This document shows positions 49,900 to 62,119 of a stretch of 64,000 bases of DNA, piece after piece (within the stretch, counting starts at the first letter, position 1; each line of letters starts with the position of its first letter). Under the pieces are notes generated by a model. It worked only from the letters and a program-made list of their open reading frames with translations, ran no database searches and was not told where the DNA came from. The stretch is from positions 1-64,000 of the forward strand of contig JAURVB010001786.1 in the NCBI GenBank assembly GCA_033002965.1, read 5' to 3'. Source of the stretch: Piper betle (lineage: Eukaryota; Streptophyta; Magnoliopsida; Piperales; Piperaceae). The position numbers were made by a program, and so were the translations under genes.

Positions 49900-51690
49900 T
49901 TTTCTTTTTTTTATTTTTTTATTATTTTGGCTGGATGGGGCCCACGGGAGGTAGTGTTGTTGGGACCCTCCTTTTGGGTTGGAAATATATTTCTTTTTAA
50001 TATTACAAACAAGGTTGGTTTGTAAGAATTCCAAAACTTATTAATTAATTAATAGTCTTTTTTGCCATTAATTAATAGTATTTTTAATGAATGGTGATTA
50101 TGATTTGATTATATTTGATTAGGACTTGCATCTGAAGATCAGATTAGAGATAACCTCGAGGTTATGATCATTTTGGGTTCTTATGTTCGGTAAAAAATAT
50201 ATAAATTATATAAATATTTCTTAGTTATAATTTATAAATAATTAGTTATAGTGACAAATATAAAGTGATATCCTCCTTTTAATTGTATTTTTATTAAGAA
50301 ATTGGAAAAGATGAAAATTTTAAGGAGAGTCTATTTAGTGTTACGCCATATTTATATCTTATTATAAAATATTTTAAAAATAAATAAATATCAAGTTGAA
50401 GATCAATATTTTTTACATTAATTAGAATATATACATTTCATAAATTTTATGCTAACAAAATAAAGCCTTTAATATAAACATACTAATTAATTCAATATTA
50501 TTTTTTCAAAGTTTAATTCACGAGTTTTTTACTAAAAAAATGGAAGATGATTTTTAATATTATCCGATAATGGGAAAATCAAAAATATTTGTCCAAAAAA
50601 TAAATATTTATTATAATGATAAGACTTTAGGTTTCTTTTTATAATAGAAAAATTAAACAACCCAACTTAAAGTTATTAAAAAATTTTAAAAATATTATTT
50701 TTTAACTCAAAAATTATCAATGGCTAGTTGGCCTTGCCCATCTTGGGTGGCTAGTGGCCACCCATTGTCATGGCAAGCAAGCATGATTTGATTTGTTCGC
50801 TCTGATCTTCGATGGCTAAGTCTAATTGTCAATTACAATCCTATTTATTTATATAAACAAGTATCAATTAAATTTAATTTTGATGATATTTTAGATATTT
50901 TTTTATATTTTATAGTAATTAGGCATGATTTTTTTACTATTTGGTAATATCAAAAACTTTTTGCCAATTTTTAATAAAAATCTTTTAATTTATTATTATT
51001 TATATAAAAAATATTAAATATAAATATTTTTAATAAAGTTAATTATTTAAAATTTTAATCTCATTTATAATTTCACTCGAATGGACATTATAATAAGTAA
51101 ATGTATAAGTAGGATAGAATGATTAAAATGTACTTTTCTTTTTCTTAAAAAAATCCATTACAAATGTGTCGGTATTAAAATCTTTAAACAAGAATAATAT
51201 TATTCTGGCATTAAAGTTATAATGGGATATAATTTTTTGGTTTAGTATCCAGCTTTTGTGGATGATTTATTGTTTGGCCTTTACAACATACATCAATAAC
51301 GTCTGATGAAAAAAAAGAAATAAAACTATCAAATTTTAGCAATATACTATTTGACCAATAATAAGATTGTTAAGACTATAAAACTTCGTATTCAAGTGAA
51401 GAGAGATGGCTAGGAAATAAAATGCTAGTTTATTTTAATATTATAATTATAAAATAGGTATTGAAATTATATATATATATATAAATTCAAATTTAACCCT
51501 TTATATAGTTAATTATTATATAAAATTATAAACAATATTATTTTTTGTTATCTAATAATAAGTCCATTTTTTTTAACAATTATCAGTCGAGTTAAAAATT
51601 ACAAACTTCTGCGTTGTGGAAGAATTAATTTATATTATTATTATTATTATTATTAATTAATTATTTAATTATTTATTTATTTATTTCAGA
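49900..51690. other. AT-rich intergenic DNA
   Basis: No gene is supported. Short microsatellites occur: (TA)n near 51,468-51,482, (TTA)n near 51,635-51,655 and (TTTA)n near 51,665-51,686. Confidence 0.5.
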
Positions 51691-51888
51691 GTTTGATCCA
51701 CCCACACAGAGACGACACTGACTCCACGGTTTTGGGAGCGCCACCTCTGCCGTCGCCGTCACAGTCGCCGTTGTCGTCATCTCCTACCGGCGGCCCTGCT
51801 CCGCATGGAGGCTACCGAGAGGCAAGCCCATACACTATCCCATTTCCTTCCCTTTCTAACATCTCCTCCTAAACGCCTGTTTCAACTT

Positions 51889-52309
51889 CTCGAAAGTACG
51901 CATTTTTTTGCGCTAGCATTTGACCTTGTGTATCCTAACATCACCGAATAATTGTGCCTTAAAAGTATGAATCTTGACTTAGACTATATTGAGTGACAGA
52001 TGATCAACCTCATTTTATTTTTGAAGTTCGGTTGCTTATTTAATAAGTTCGTTTGTTTGTTTGTTTGTTGGTTTTTTTTCTTTTTTGGTGTTGTATATTG
52101 TATTCTCGAAAGTATACACATTTTTTTTGCTAGCTTTTGACATTGTGAATGCTAAGACCACCCAATAATTGTGCCTTAAAAGTACCAATCTTGTCTTTAT
52201 TGGGTGATAATGATAAAACTCGTTTTACTTTTGACGTTTGGTTGCTTATTTAATGAGTTCGTTTGTTTGTTTGTTGTTTTGTTTTTTTGCGTGTTGTATA
52301 TTGTATTGA
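51889..52309 (+). repeat. Tandem duplication of about 210 bp in the fibrillarin pseudogene 5' intron
   Basis: Copy 1 (about 51,889-52,104) and copy 2 (about 52,105-52,309) share ctcgaaagta, gctagc-tttgac-ttgtg, caataattgtgccttaaaagta, caatcttg, gttgcttatttaat-agttcg, a tttg microsatellite and gtgttgtatattgtatt in order. Confidence 0.88.
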
Positions 52310-54235
52310 TTGCAAGAATGATATCTTTGATAGGCCGTGGTGGAGGTGGCTTCCCTGGTAGAGGCGATGGTGGTGGAGGCAGAGGTAGAGGGCGAGGAGG
52401 AGGTTGTAGAGATGGTGGGAGAGGTGGTGGTGGTGGTCGTGTTGGTGATGGTTGCGGCGGAGGTGGCAGGGGCTGCCGTGGTGGGATGAAGGGAGGGAGT
52501 AAAGTCATTGTGTAGCGCCACCGTCATGATGTGGTCTTTGTGGCCAAAGGAAAGGAAGATGCTTTGGTGACGAAGAACATGGTTACCAGGGAGTCGGTGT
52601 ATGGTTAGAAAAGGATAGCTGTGCATGTAAGCTTATTTGTTCTCATTTGTGATTTTTATGGAATTGCATTATTTGTATCTTGTGGTGAATTTTATCGGAA
52701 CATATTTTTTCTTGCTAGTGCAGGTAAAGTGGAATCGTTATTGTTCATAGGGAGATGATCCAACACATGTTTCTGTTTCTTTATTTGAAATTAATGTGAT
52801 CGATATCAGTTTTTATCCTCATTCACATGTGCTACTCTTGATATCTTGCTTGTTGATTGCTTCTGCTTTTCAGAATAAGTATGGAACCAAGGTTGAGTAC
52901 AGGGTTTGGATTCCTTTAAGAGCAAAATTGGCTGCTGCAATTCTTGGTGGCGTGGATGATATATGGACTGTAAGCGTTTTTCTCGCTGATCATGATAATT
53001 GATTACCAGGTCAAATTTCTATATGCAAATTAGTACTTTCTACTTTGTGATAGCAATCAATAATTATCTTATTTTTATTTTTTTGTTTTTGTTAATGATG
53101 AGGATTTGTTTATTTAGAATTCAGTAATTGAAAAGTTTTTGTTGCTTTTATTATGTCATACCAGGTCCCGGGGTACTATACCTCGGTGTGGCATCTGTTC
53201 AACAGTCTCACCTGTATCTGATATTGTTGAACCTGTAAGTTGTTTTGGAACTAAAGCTAGCTGTTTTTCTTAAGTTTTTTTTGTTCTATGATAACTCATT
53301 TCTCACGTGGTTTGCAGGCTAGAATTGTATATGCTGTCGAGTTCTCTCGTAGGAGTGGTATAGATTTGGTCAACATGGCAAAGAAGCGCACAAATGTTAT
53401 CCCCATCATTGAGGACGCCAGGCATCCTGCTAAATATCGCATGCTTGTTGGCATGGTAGATGTATTTTTTTTATGTCGCTCAACCAGATCAGGTACTTTG
53501 TTGATTTGCTATATTTAACCTGTACCCAATTCCAAAATTGAATCAGCAAGGTAAGAGTTAGTTTCTGTACGGTGTTTTTGTGTCTAAATGCATGTACAAA
53601 ACCAAAGAATTGTTTGTTATGATTTATGGGTTTTTCTCTTTCACATATCCCATGCTAGTCTGCAACAGTTTTAATATTTTGTGTCTAGGCAGTAACTAGA
53701 TTTATGCTTGAATTATTTGTTGCTTTTGTCTGTAAATTTATGTGTACAAAAAGCCGATGCTCTGGAGCATCTGATGACGGTTATGTGCATGAAGAGTGAT
53801 TTTATTTGGGTCTTCATGTATGCTTGCTTGGATCCTTAGGGATGCAATTTTATAGGCCTGGATGTGACTTATATCTGTCTGGTTATAGATGGGTTTCTTT
53901 GCTCCTTGGATCAGATATATGTTACATTTTTGGTAATAGTACATAGCAAGTACAAGATTATAGGTGCAATTAATATGTAAGGTTTGCCATTTCTTAACCA
54001 GTTCCTACACTCTTTGTTTATCTTGCTTTTCTTTTTTCATCATAGGTCAAAGATTTAGGTCTAATTAATTTGTCTGGCTAATATATGACTGCTCTATGTT
54101 ACATTCATCACGGTCTCTTACTTTGGCAATATCATACATTTTCTAGTATGCCATTCTCTTTTTCCTTGCCCATTGGTTTGTTGTATTAGATGTAACATTT
54201 TTTGGAAAAAGTTTTGAAACGTTTATTGACAAGCA

Positions 54236-54300
54236 CATGTGATAAATGCTCGGATTCCCCTTCAAGACTTCTGGGATGATGTTAATCCGAGTTACTGATG
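54236..54300 (+). ncRNA. Candidate box C/D snoRNA relic in a fibrillarin intron
   Basis: In the long intron before the NGGYFVISIK exon, gtgataa (54,239; one mismatch from RUGAUGA) is followed by ctcggattcccctt, an internal gatgatg and ctga at 54,294, with short gca/tgc ends. The segment tcggattcccctt can pair with what I recall of a conserved plant 25S rRNA stretch. Plant fibrillarin genes are known to host a C/D snoRNA in an intron. The D' box and methylation spacing do not fit cleanly, so this is tentative. Confidence 0.25.
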
Positions 54301-55277
54301 CAGATAAAGTTTGAGTTTTTGTTTCTGTTTTGTGTCAGATGCCTATGCTATTGTTATGGTTGCCCACTATTCCTTCTACTGATATAATTTCTTGGGTTGC
54401 TCAATTAAGTAATTATTTAGCTTTTATGTGTCGTGTTTTGTATCCCCTCCATGCACAATAGCATTGCGCTCTTATGTTCACTTGGATTTTAAGCCTCTAA
54501 CCTAGTTTCCAAACATTGGTAACTTGAACTACCTAGAGCTCATGCAATATTGAATCCAATCCTTTTAACTTTTGATTTAGAAAGTCTGAAGATTTTTATT
54601 TTTATTTTATTTTTTTATTTTTTTGCAACCCAGAATATTAACTCTAAATGCTTTCAACTTTGTGAAAAATGGAGGATATTTTGTCATTTCTATCAAGGTA
54701 GATCCTGAAGAACTACGTGAGACAATGTTATGTCAGTGTTATATTGTCTCTGCTTGTAGTATGAAGCAAACCATTCAAAATAATACGCTTTGAAGTAGTA
54801 ATTCACCTCCTTTGCAATGTTATTAGTTGAATTTGGTCATAGTTTTCTCTTCTTCTCATTATGAGTTGATTTCTTTGTGTATGATTTGAGACCATTGCTC
54901 CTTTATCAAAGTCAGGCTTGAGATTTGAAATTTAAGGCTTTGTTGTTTATTATTCACAGTTTATGTTTGCATATTCGTATTACCTTTCATCCTATATTCC
55001 TACTCGAAACATGATCCGTAGTTATTGCTTTCCATTATGTTGTACATATTCGTTTCCTGATTGCAATTGTTGACTCGCATTTGAACTTCTATTACTGGGT
55101 AAACTGTATAGACTCTACTGTCCCTGCTGAGGCTGTTTTTGCTAGTGAAGTAAAGAAATTGCAGCAGATTAATTCAAGCCTTTCGAACAGGTTACTTTGG
55201 AGCCATTTGAGCGTGGTCATGCTTGCAGTGTAGGTGGATACAGAATGCCCAAGAAGCAGAAACCAGCTGCCGCATAG

Positions 55278-57122
55278 ACAATGTTGTCTCGAAGATATGA
55301 TTTGGTAAATTTTGCTTCATTTATATATTTGAATCACCATCTTTGTACTTATCAAGTATGTTAATTGTTTGGAAAACTCTGAATCTGCATTATGCTTGTT
55401 TATGCATCTCTTATCACACAATTTGAAGTTTGTAAAAGTTCTATCCGCAGTAAACTCTACATTATACTTGATAATACTTAATCTACTAGTTAGTCAACTG
55501 TGTTGATCAGTACAGTTTTATTGTTTAAACGTTTTTCTTTAGGTTATCGTATAAATGTTGGAAATGCCTTTGGAACTTGGGGTGGTGATGTTTCTTTCCA
55601 TCCATGCCTATTGGTATACTTCTCTCGTGGGTAATTGGACTGGTCTTTTTCTCTAAAGTTTTCTTATCTTTTTATTTTGTCTTTTTTTAGACCTTTTAAT
55701 CATAGCTAATTACAAGAAAACATGATTGCCTCAATTCCCCAGAAAACATGATTGTCACAAATCCCTGACAGGTGATGAAAAAACAAAACTACGTCTACCT
55801 AAGACAGTACTTAATCATTTTCTCCTAAGCTTAGCACAGTTCTTTCTGAACTTTCCAAATGGTTTAGTATTAGTTTTTGTTTTACCAAATTCATAATAAA
55901 CACATCCCAATGAAGAACCTGCATTTTCCACATTCTTGTTGGTGCACAAAAGTTAGTTTAGAGTGTACCCTCCCTTAGTTTAATCGCCCCTTTTGACGCT
56001 GTGAATGTTGTGATGCAGGTACCAGGACTGCGGTCGCTGCAGCCCAAAGACGAATCTTTTTTAGCCGCCCACATGATATGTTCATTGTTCTTGGATGAGC
56101 ATATCTTCGTTCATTCCATGTGGACACGAATGGGATAACCTATTACACGTCTTGAATGCTTGACACAAGCATTTTCAATGGGTTACCGGCACAAATTGTA
56201 TAAGGTTGTTGGGTTTTATGTACAGTAAAGCGAAAAAGAGTCCGCCTTCTTTGACTCCCCTGACTTCTTGCACTGTAAAACGAAGCTTCCAACTCCCACG
56301 CTACTCCATCCTACTGAATCTTGAGTTTGGTTATACCATATCTCAAGAGAAAGCAGGTAGAAAAACGTAGAAGAATGTAAATCACCGTCAAAATGCATAG
56401 CATGCGTGCGCCGCCATTTTTAAAAATTTTACTAACAAAAGACATGGTTTTTTAATTATATAAAAAATAATTAGTGTTAGCTTATACTTTTATATTAGCT
56501 GATTTTAATATTAATCGTTGGATTATAAGGATGGTTGGATGATACGGGTATTTTTAAATGGGTGGCTAGATTTAAAAGTTGATAATATTTTTATGTCATC
56601 ATTAGAACATAACAGCAGCGCATGACAAACTTTCTCAGTTATATGTTTTTGATAACTAAAATGTTGTATGGACATCTTTCGTGATACTGAGAGTTTCTTT
56701 TATTGGGACTTAGACTAACGATGTGTTGGATCACACAAACGTAAGGAGCACTTGCAAAGTTAGCAACATGCATAGAAAATGAATGCCAATTCTAAAAGTT
56801 GCAATGCGGGTTCCTTCAATCTCCAGTTACTTCACAAATTTACAAATTACTTGCTATTAATCAAATCGAGTTAGAAGGACACTCGCCTTTTAATAATAAG
56901 CAGTTGCAAAAAACCAGTAAAAAGAAGAAGAAACCAAGTTGTGCAAGGAATTTATATGCCAAGTACATTGGATTCTCTCGTTCGTAAAGCAGGCTAAAAA
57001 CTTGAGAGAACAAAAAAATAAGACAAGTACATTGCACTTCCATTAAGAAGCCGAGTTTGAGTATGACTGCATCTTAGAGCTAGAGCCAACCAACCACCAA
57101 GTGGAAAAGGTAACTGTCAGCT
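55278..57122. other. 3' flank of the fibrillarin pseudogene and intergenic DNA
   Basis: No coding gene is supported. The first 900 bases may be old 3'UTR/flank. The last few hundred include the promoter of the cyanoalanine synthase gene. Confidence 0.45.
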
Positions 57123-57130
57123 TCTATAAA
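57123..57130 (+). promoter_or_regulatory. TATA box of the cyanoalanine synthase gene
   Basis: ctataaat lies 65-72 bp upstream of the start codon at 57,195, a usual TATA-leader spacing for a plant gene with a short 5'UTR. Confidence 0.6.
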
Positions 57131-57194
57131 TTTGAGAGAGCTAACTTCTTCACATCCGTTCCCAGCCTCAGCTGTATATTCCCAGGAAAAGAAG

Positions 57195-59643
57195 ATGGCC
57201 AAGTTGGTGAGCTTGAGCAAGAGAGGAGTAGCTTCGAGACTTTGGAAGTCCCTTCAAAAGCGCCCATTTGGTGCCCAGCCATCTATTGATCCTGCTGTTA
57301 GCTCCCCAAGTCTCGGTGGTCTGGCAGGACTTAACATCAAAAAAGATGTCTCCCAGGCAAGTTCCTTCCCCTCCTTCCGATTTGAGAATAATGCATTTGG
57401 TTAGTTACATGTGCTCTTCTTTTTCATCTCTCCCAAGATAGTCGTAATAGGATAGAACTATTGAGCTAAAATTTGATGGCATAAATCTCAGAACCAGTTT
57501 TTCAGTAAATTCTGTTTGCTTGCAATCTCCAACTTTTTAAGAAATACGTCCAATATTGTTATTGCAAATGTGCAGACTCTGAATTCGTGGGTTTTTATGT
57601 TTTATTCCTTTTTTATTGTGTGGTGGACTACATGAGAAGGTAAACTGGTACTCAATAAGCTTTGTTGTTCCAGCTTATTGGAAGAACGCCGATTGTCTAT
57701 CTCAACAGAATTGCAGAAGGATGTGGAGCTCGTGTTGCTGCCAAGCTGGAGTATATGCAACCTTGTGCTAGCATCAAAGACAGGTAAAAGCATCCCATCT
57801 TGTATATTCATTTTTTTTTTGCACATCCAACACATCTAATTAAACATTCAAAATAAGAGTGGTTGCACAAAAAGCTTAATTGATTTGTTGAATGAAATTG
57901 TCACAGGCCTGCCTCGGCTATGATAGAAGATGCAGAGAAAAAAATCTTATTGCTCCTGGCAAGGTGACATTGAATCCAGTTTATGTCACTTTTTTTTGTG
58001 AACTAAATCAACTTTGATAATGATGGTATAATTATCTTGGCATGACAGACAGTTCTAATTGAGCCAACCTCGGGCAATATGGGTATAGGGTTATCATTCA
58101 TGGCAGCTATGAAAGGGTATAAGCTCATACTAACTATGCCTTCCTACACCAGCATAGAGAGAAGGGTGACCATGAAAGCCTTTGGATCTGAATTAGTCCT
58201 GACTGATCCCACCAAGGGAATGGGAGGAACTGTTAAGAAAGCTTATGAGCTTATGGAAACCACTCCCAATGCTTTTATGCTTCAACAATTTGAAAATCCT
58301 GCAAACACTCAGGTAAACTTCCTCACTCACAATTGTTCATTTAATTTTTTTTGGTATGAGTTATTCTTGAAGTTTATGTAGGCAATGAAACATTTTCAAG
58401 AGCTGCTGGCTCTATAAACTCATCTGACTCTGAAAGGAAAGCAGGTACATTTTAAGACCACAGGTCCTGAGATATGGGCAGACACACTTGGCCAAGTTGA
58501 TATTTTTGTTATGGGAATAGGAAGTGGAGGAACAGTGTCTGGTGTTGGAAGATTTCTCAAATCTATGAATCCCAATGTTAAGGTATATTTTTTTCTTGCC
58601 ATAGCTTCACATTTTTAAGAATTTTTAGCTTGGAAGAAGCAAAACTACAAACATGTAATATTTAAAAAAATTTTCTCAGATCTATGGAGTTGAGCCTGCA
58701 GAAAGCAACATTCTTAATGGTGGAAAGCCAGGTAAGAAATTTTTGACATGAGATTTTTCCCAAAACTATTTGAACTAAGCAAACATATTCTTCGATTTTT
58801 TGTAATCCCCTGTTGATTAATTTAAAGGCGCAAACATAATCACCTGTTTAGGTCCTCATCATATCACTGGCAATGGCGTTGGCTTCAAGCCTAAGATTCT
58901 AGACATGGATGTAATGGAAAAAGTTCTTGAGGTCAGTAGTTGCCATTTGCAGAATGTAATGGCATTACAATACTGGGGGAAAAAAACCAATTCATTTGAA
59001 AGAGTGAAATTATTTTCTAATAAAAAAAATATTGCCATTGCAGGTGAGTAGTGATGATGCAGTGAGTATGGCTAGAGAGTTGGCTTTCAAAGAGGGATTG
59101 ATGGTATGCTCCTCATTACTTTGCTTTTTGGACAAAATCAGCTCAAAGTAAAGCTAAACAACCTTAGAAACTTCCCAACTGAGTCAATTAGTCCCATAGT
59201 TACACATCCAAATGAACCAGAGAACTTGAATGAAATCGTTTTCAAATGCCAATTTTGTCTGATTTTCACCATGTTCCAAATGCCAACTTTGTTGGGTAGG
59301 TGGGAATTTCATCAGGGGCCAACACAGTTGCTGCACTCAGGCTAGCAAGGAAACCAGAGAACAAAGGCAAACTCATTGTGGTAAATTCACATCTTTGTCC
59401 TACATACACAACCATCCAAATTACAATTATAACATCGAAGGAAAGAACTAGGCCAATTTGATAAACAAAAACATCTGATTCACGCCAAAAATCTTCCATG
59501 TTTTATTCAAACATTTTTGTTTTATCATGGACTTATAACAGACCATTCATCCAAGCTTTGGGGAGAGGTACTTGTCTTCTGTGCTGTTCGAAGAACTGAG
59601 GCGAGAAGCCGAAGGCATGCAACCAGTTCCTGTCCTGGATTAA
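57195..59643 (+). CDS. CYSC1: Bifunctional L-3-cyanoalanine synthase/cysteine synthase, mitochondrial
   Basis: Exons: 57,195-57,356; 57,674-57,783; 57,907-57,963; 58,049-58,312; 58,445-58,582; 58,680-58,731; 58,852-58,931; 59,044-59,103; 59,300-59,380; 59,542-59,643. The product is 368 residues, the family norm. Residues 1-50 are basic and Ser-rich ([19 protein letters not shown]), a likely mitochondrial presequence. LIGRTP, SIKDRP with the PLP lysine near 89, PTSGNMG near 116-122, [10 protein letters not shown] and the cyanoalanine-type tail [11 protein letters not shown] mark this beta-substituted alanine synthase clade. Known: it joins cyanide and cysteine to cyanoalanine and sulfide, removing cyanide from ethylene synthesis. 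Exon 3 has seven As (57,938-57,944) where [12 protein letters not shown] needs eight, giving a one-base frameshift; everything else is intact. Intron 1 has a GC donor. Confidence 0.95.
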
Positions 59644-61020
59644 ATCTCACCTTTTGCTTTTAAAATTCTGTTTGTTCAATCCTTGCCTTTAAGTGAAATC
59701 CTGGGTTTTTTCAAGACTGTCAATTGTGTGAGGAATGAGAGTCTTTCACTTTTCGAGTCTCGAAAATAACGTCGGACCTAATCGAGCTTAATCAAGCTCA
59801 ATTAGCCCTCTAGAATTTGTGATAAAATAAGTCATCATACTGTAAAACCATAAACTATCGTTTCTTGTAAAAGGCTGTAAGCATGATACCTTGTTTTCCA
59901 TACGGTTCATGACATCATTTATTCTTTGCAAAGTGCAGATAAATGCTAATTATTGACAATTTTACTCATGCCGCATCGCATACATCTGTCCTCATAAACA
60001 TAGACCAAATTAGTTGTGGGTAAGCTTTTTACGATTCCATAACAACAGTTGTAAAGATTTGTTGGGCATCTTCTTCTAGTCTTCCAATTTGGGCCGTCTC
60101 TCTCACATGCACTGGACTGTAGCTTAGTTCTTACGGAAGAGGAGCTCACCAACCGCATCACGTTCACCCACAAGCTCTCTCGTTTTTTTTTTCTTTTTTA
60201 AATAAAAAACTTAGAAAATAAAATAAATAAATAAATAAATAAAGAAATATAACAGACATTTTGACCACGGCTGCCGGTTGACCCTCCCTCAGGTCTAAAC
60301 CTCCCCCACATCCATAGCCCCCTATCACCGCCCTATGTCCCTCACCTTCTAGATTTTGCGTTTCAATTTTATAAATCATGTACTAAAAAATCAACCATGT
60401 GACGCCTGTTTTTTTAAGGTTGTGTTTTTTAATTTTAATTTTTATTATTTATTGTGATTATAGTTCAAAACAATAATATTTTTTCAAAATTTTTTATTTT
60501 TTAAAGTTATTCTATGAGCATTATCTAAAATTTCACGTCAGTTTCGACCCATTTGCTACTTATATTTTATGATAAAAATTTATTATATTTGGTCTTGTAT
60601 AATATAGTAGGTAAAGGTATAAAATAAATTTTAATTTATAGTGATAAAAATAGGATACAAGCTTTATACACACATATCTGTGATGTATTCTTCTCGTAAA
60701 TTCAATCAACAAATAACACACAAATCAATTAAAATCGGTCAAATTTGATTGAATCTTATGCTAATTTCCTATATCAACCGATCAAAATGTTAAACTAATT
60801 CATTTAATCTATATATTTATCTATATTTATAGCTATTAGTCCCAAGTAAAACAAAGTAAACAAATAGAAAAGAGTTCTCCACGGGGAAAATGGATAAAAG
60901 CCAAACCAGCACATATACCATATATTTATGGCATGAATAAATCTCTTTTTTTATTTATGAAAAAACATAATAATTAAGGCGTGTATAGAAAGGGCAATTT
61001 CGTAAATCTACCACTCACAC
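59644..61020. other. AT-rich intergenic DNA
   Basis: Contains the 3'UTR of the cyanoalanine synthase gene and an (AAAT)n run near 60,215-60,240. No other gene is supported. Confidence 0.5.
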
Positions 61021-61029
61021 CCCCACCGC

Positions 61030-61037
61030 TATAAATA
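61030..61037 (+). promoter_or_regulatory. TATA box of the SRC2-like gene
   Basis: tataaata in gctataaatatcc lies 58-65 bp before the ATG at 61,095. Confidence 0.65.
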
Positions 61038-61094
61038 TCCCTCTTGCCGGACCGTAATATCCACGCTTCCCACGAATCCTCCGAAATTACGAAA

Positions 61095-61902
61095 ATGGCC
61101 CCCACCGAGGTGCGCGTCACCATCACCCGCGCCAAGCACCTCAAGAATGTCAACTGGCGCAGCGGCGCGCTCCGCCCCTACGCCGTCGCCTGGCTCGACC
61201 CCGCCGCCAAGTGCTCCACCCGCGTCGCCGTCGACATCGACTCCGACGACGGCGGCGTCGACGCCGCCTGGGACGGCGAGGCCCTCGCCATCCCGCTCCC
61301 GCCCTACCTCCCCGCCGCCGACGCCGTACTCTACCTTGACGTCGTCCACGCCGCCGCCCCAGGCGATGACGCCCCCAAGCCGCTCGTCGGCTCCGCCCGC
61401 CTCCCCTCCGCGACCTCCTCGACGACCCGGGCGCCGCCGTCCCCCGCTCGTTGAAGCTCAAGCGCCCCTCCGGCCGCCCCCAGGGCAAGATCGAGGTGGA
61501 GGTCGCCGTCCGCGATTCCCGGCCCTACGCTCCCCCGCCGCCGCGGGGCGTGGACTACGGGTACCACTACTCCACGCCCCCGCCGTATGCGGCCGGCGCT
61601 CCTCCGCAGTACGCGGCTGGCCCTCCTCCGCAGTACGCGGCCGGGGCTCCTCCGCAGTACGCGGCGGGGGTTCCGGGGTATGGCGCGCAGGGGTACCCGT
61701 ACGGGTACGGGGATGGGGAAGGAAGGAGAGCAAGTTTGGGATGGGGACGGGGTTGGCGGTGGGGGCGGCGGCGGGGTTGGTCGGCGGGTTGGCGTTGGCC
61801 GAGGGTGTGGATTATGTGGAGGATAAGATCGCGGAGGATGTGGCCGATAAGGTGGAGGAAGATCTCGGCTACGACGACGTCGGCGGCGGCGACGATTGGT
61901 GA
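61095..61902 (+). CDS. SRC2-like C2-domain protein, frame broken twice
   Basis: Single exon, very GC-rich. The first about 105 residues form a C2 domain ([48 protein letters not shown]). A proline-rich middle repeats [13 protein letters not shown] units four times (about 61,570-61,675), and the end has a Gly/Ala-rich hydrophobic stretch ([19 protein letters not shown]) and an acidic tail. This is the architecture of plant SRC2 proteins, which bind membranes and respond to cold and stress. The frame shifts after SARLP (four Cs at 61,403-61,406 where five would continue into LRDLLDDPG) and again at about 61,715-61,728 before SKFGMGTG. Two added bases give exactly 270 codons including stop, so the gene is probably intact in the plant. 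Confidence 0.87.
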
Positions 61903-62119
61903 TCCTCGGTATCAACCACTGCTTTTGGACGATAATGCCTTATGTCTTTTGTTGTATGAATATCGATATACATGGAATAGCCTTGATTGGCAAAGCGATG
62001 TATTGTGGTTTTTCTGCTGGGAACTCGAAAATAATATTTATGAGTGTTTGCAAGTGTTGCTACAGTGAATCAAAATTTAGCTGCGACATAAATCTAGGAA
62101 TGATGGGATTTTGTAGGAA

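Larger units (their letters stand above)
51805..55277 (+). pseudogene. FIB: Fibrillarin (rRNA/histone-glutamine 2'-O-methyltransferase family), intron-containing pseudogene
   Basis: Exons in family order: Gly/Arg-rich domain and start of the fold (about 52,315-52,626), 52,874-52,969, about 53,161-53,232, 53,318-53,492, 54,634-54,697 and about 55,100-55,277. Matches include [102 protein letters not shown] and GGYRMPKKQKP. Lesions: stop after KVIV (52,513), stop after ESVYG (52,606), one-base losses near 53,196, 53,470 and 55,170, and lost acceptor AGs before the third and last coding exons. The SAM-binding LYLGAASGTT motif is ruined. Introns are kept, so this is a duplicated (or unitary), not retroposed, copy. 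Known: fibrillarin is the catalytic subunit of box C/D snoRNPs. Confidence 0.93.

Noticed and set aside
52197..52626. Pro/Thr-rich minus-strand open frames
   Set aside because: Antisense of the Gly/Arg-rich domain of the fibrillarin pseudogene.
61331..61915. Pro/Arg-rich minus-strand open frame of about 190 residues
   Set aside because: Antisense shadow of the GC-rich SRC2-like gene.
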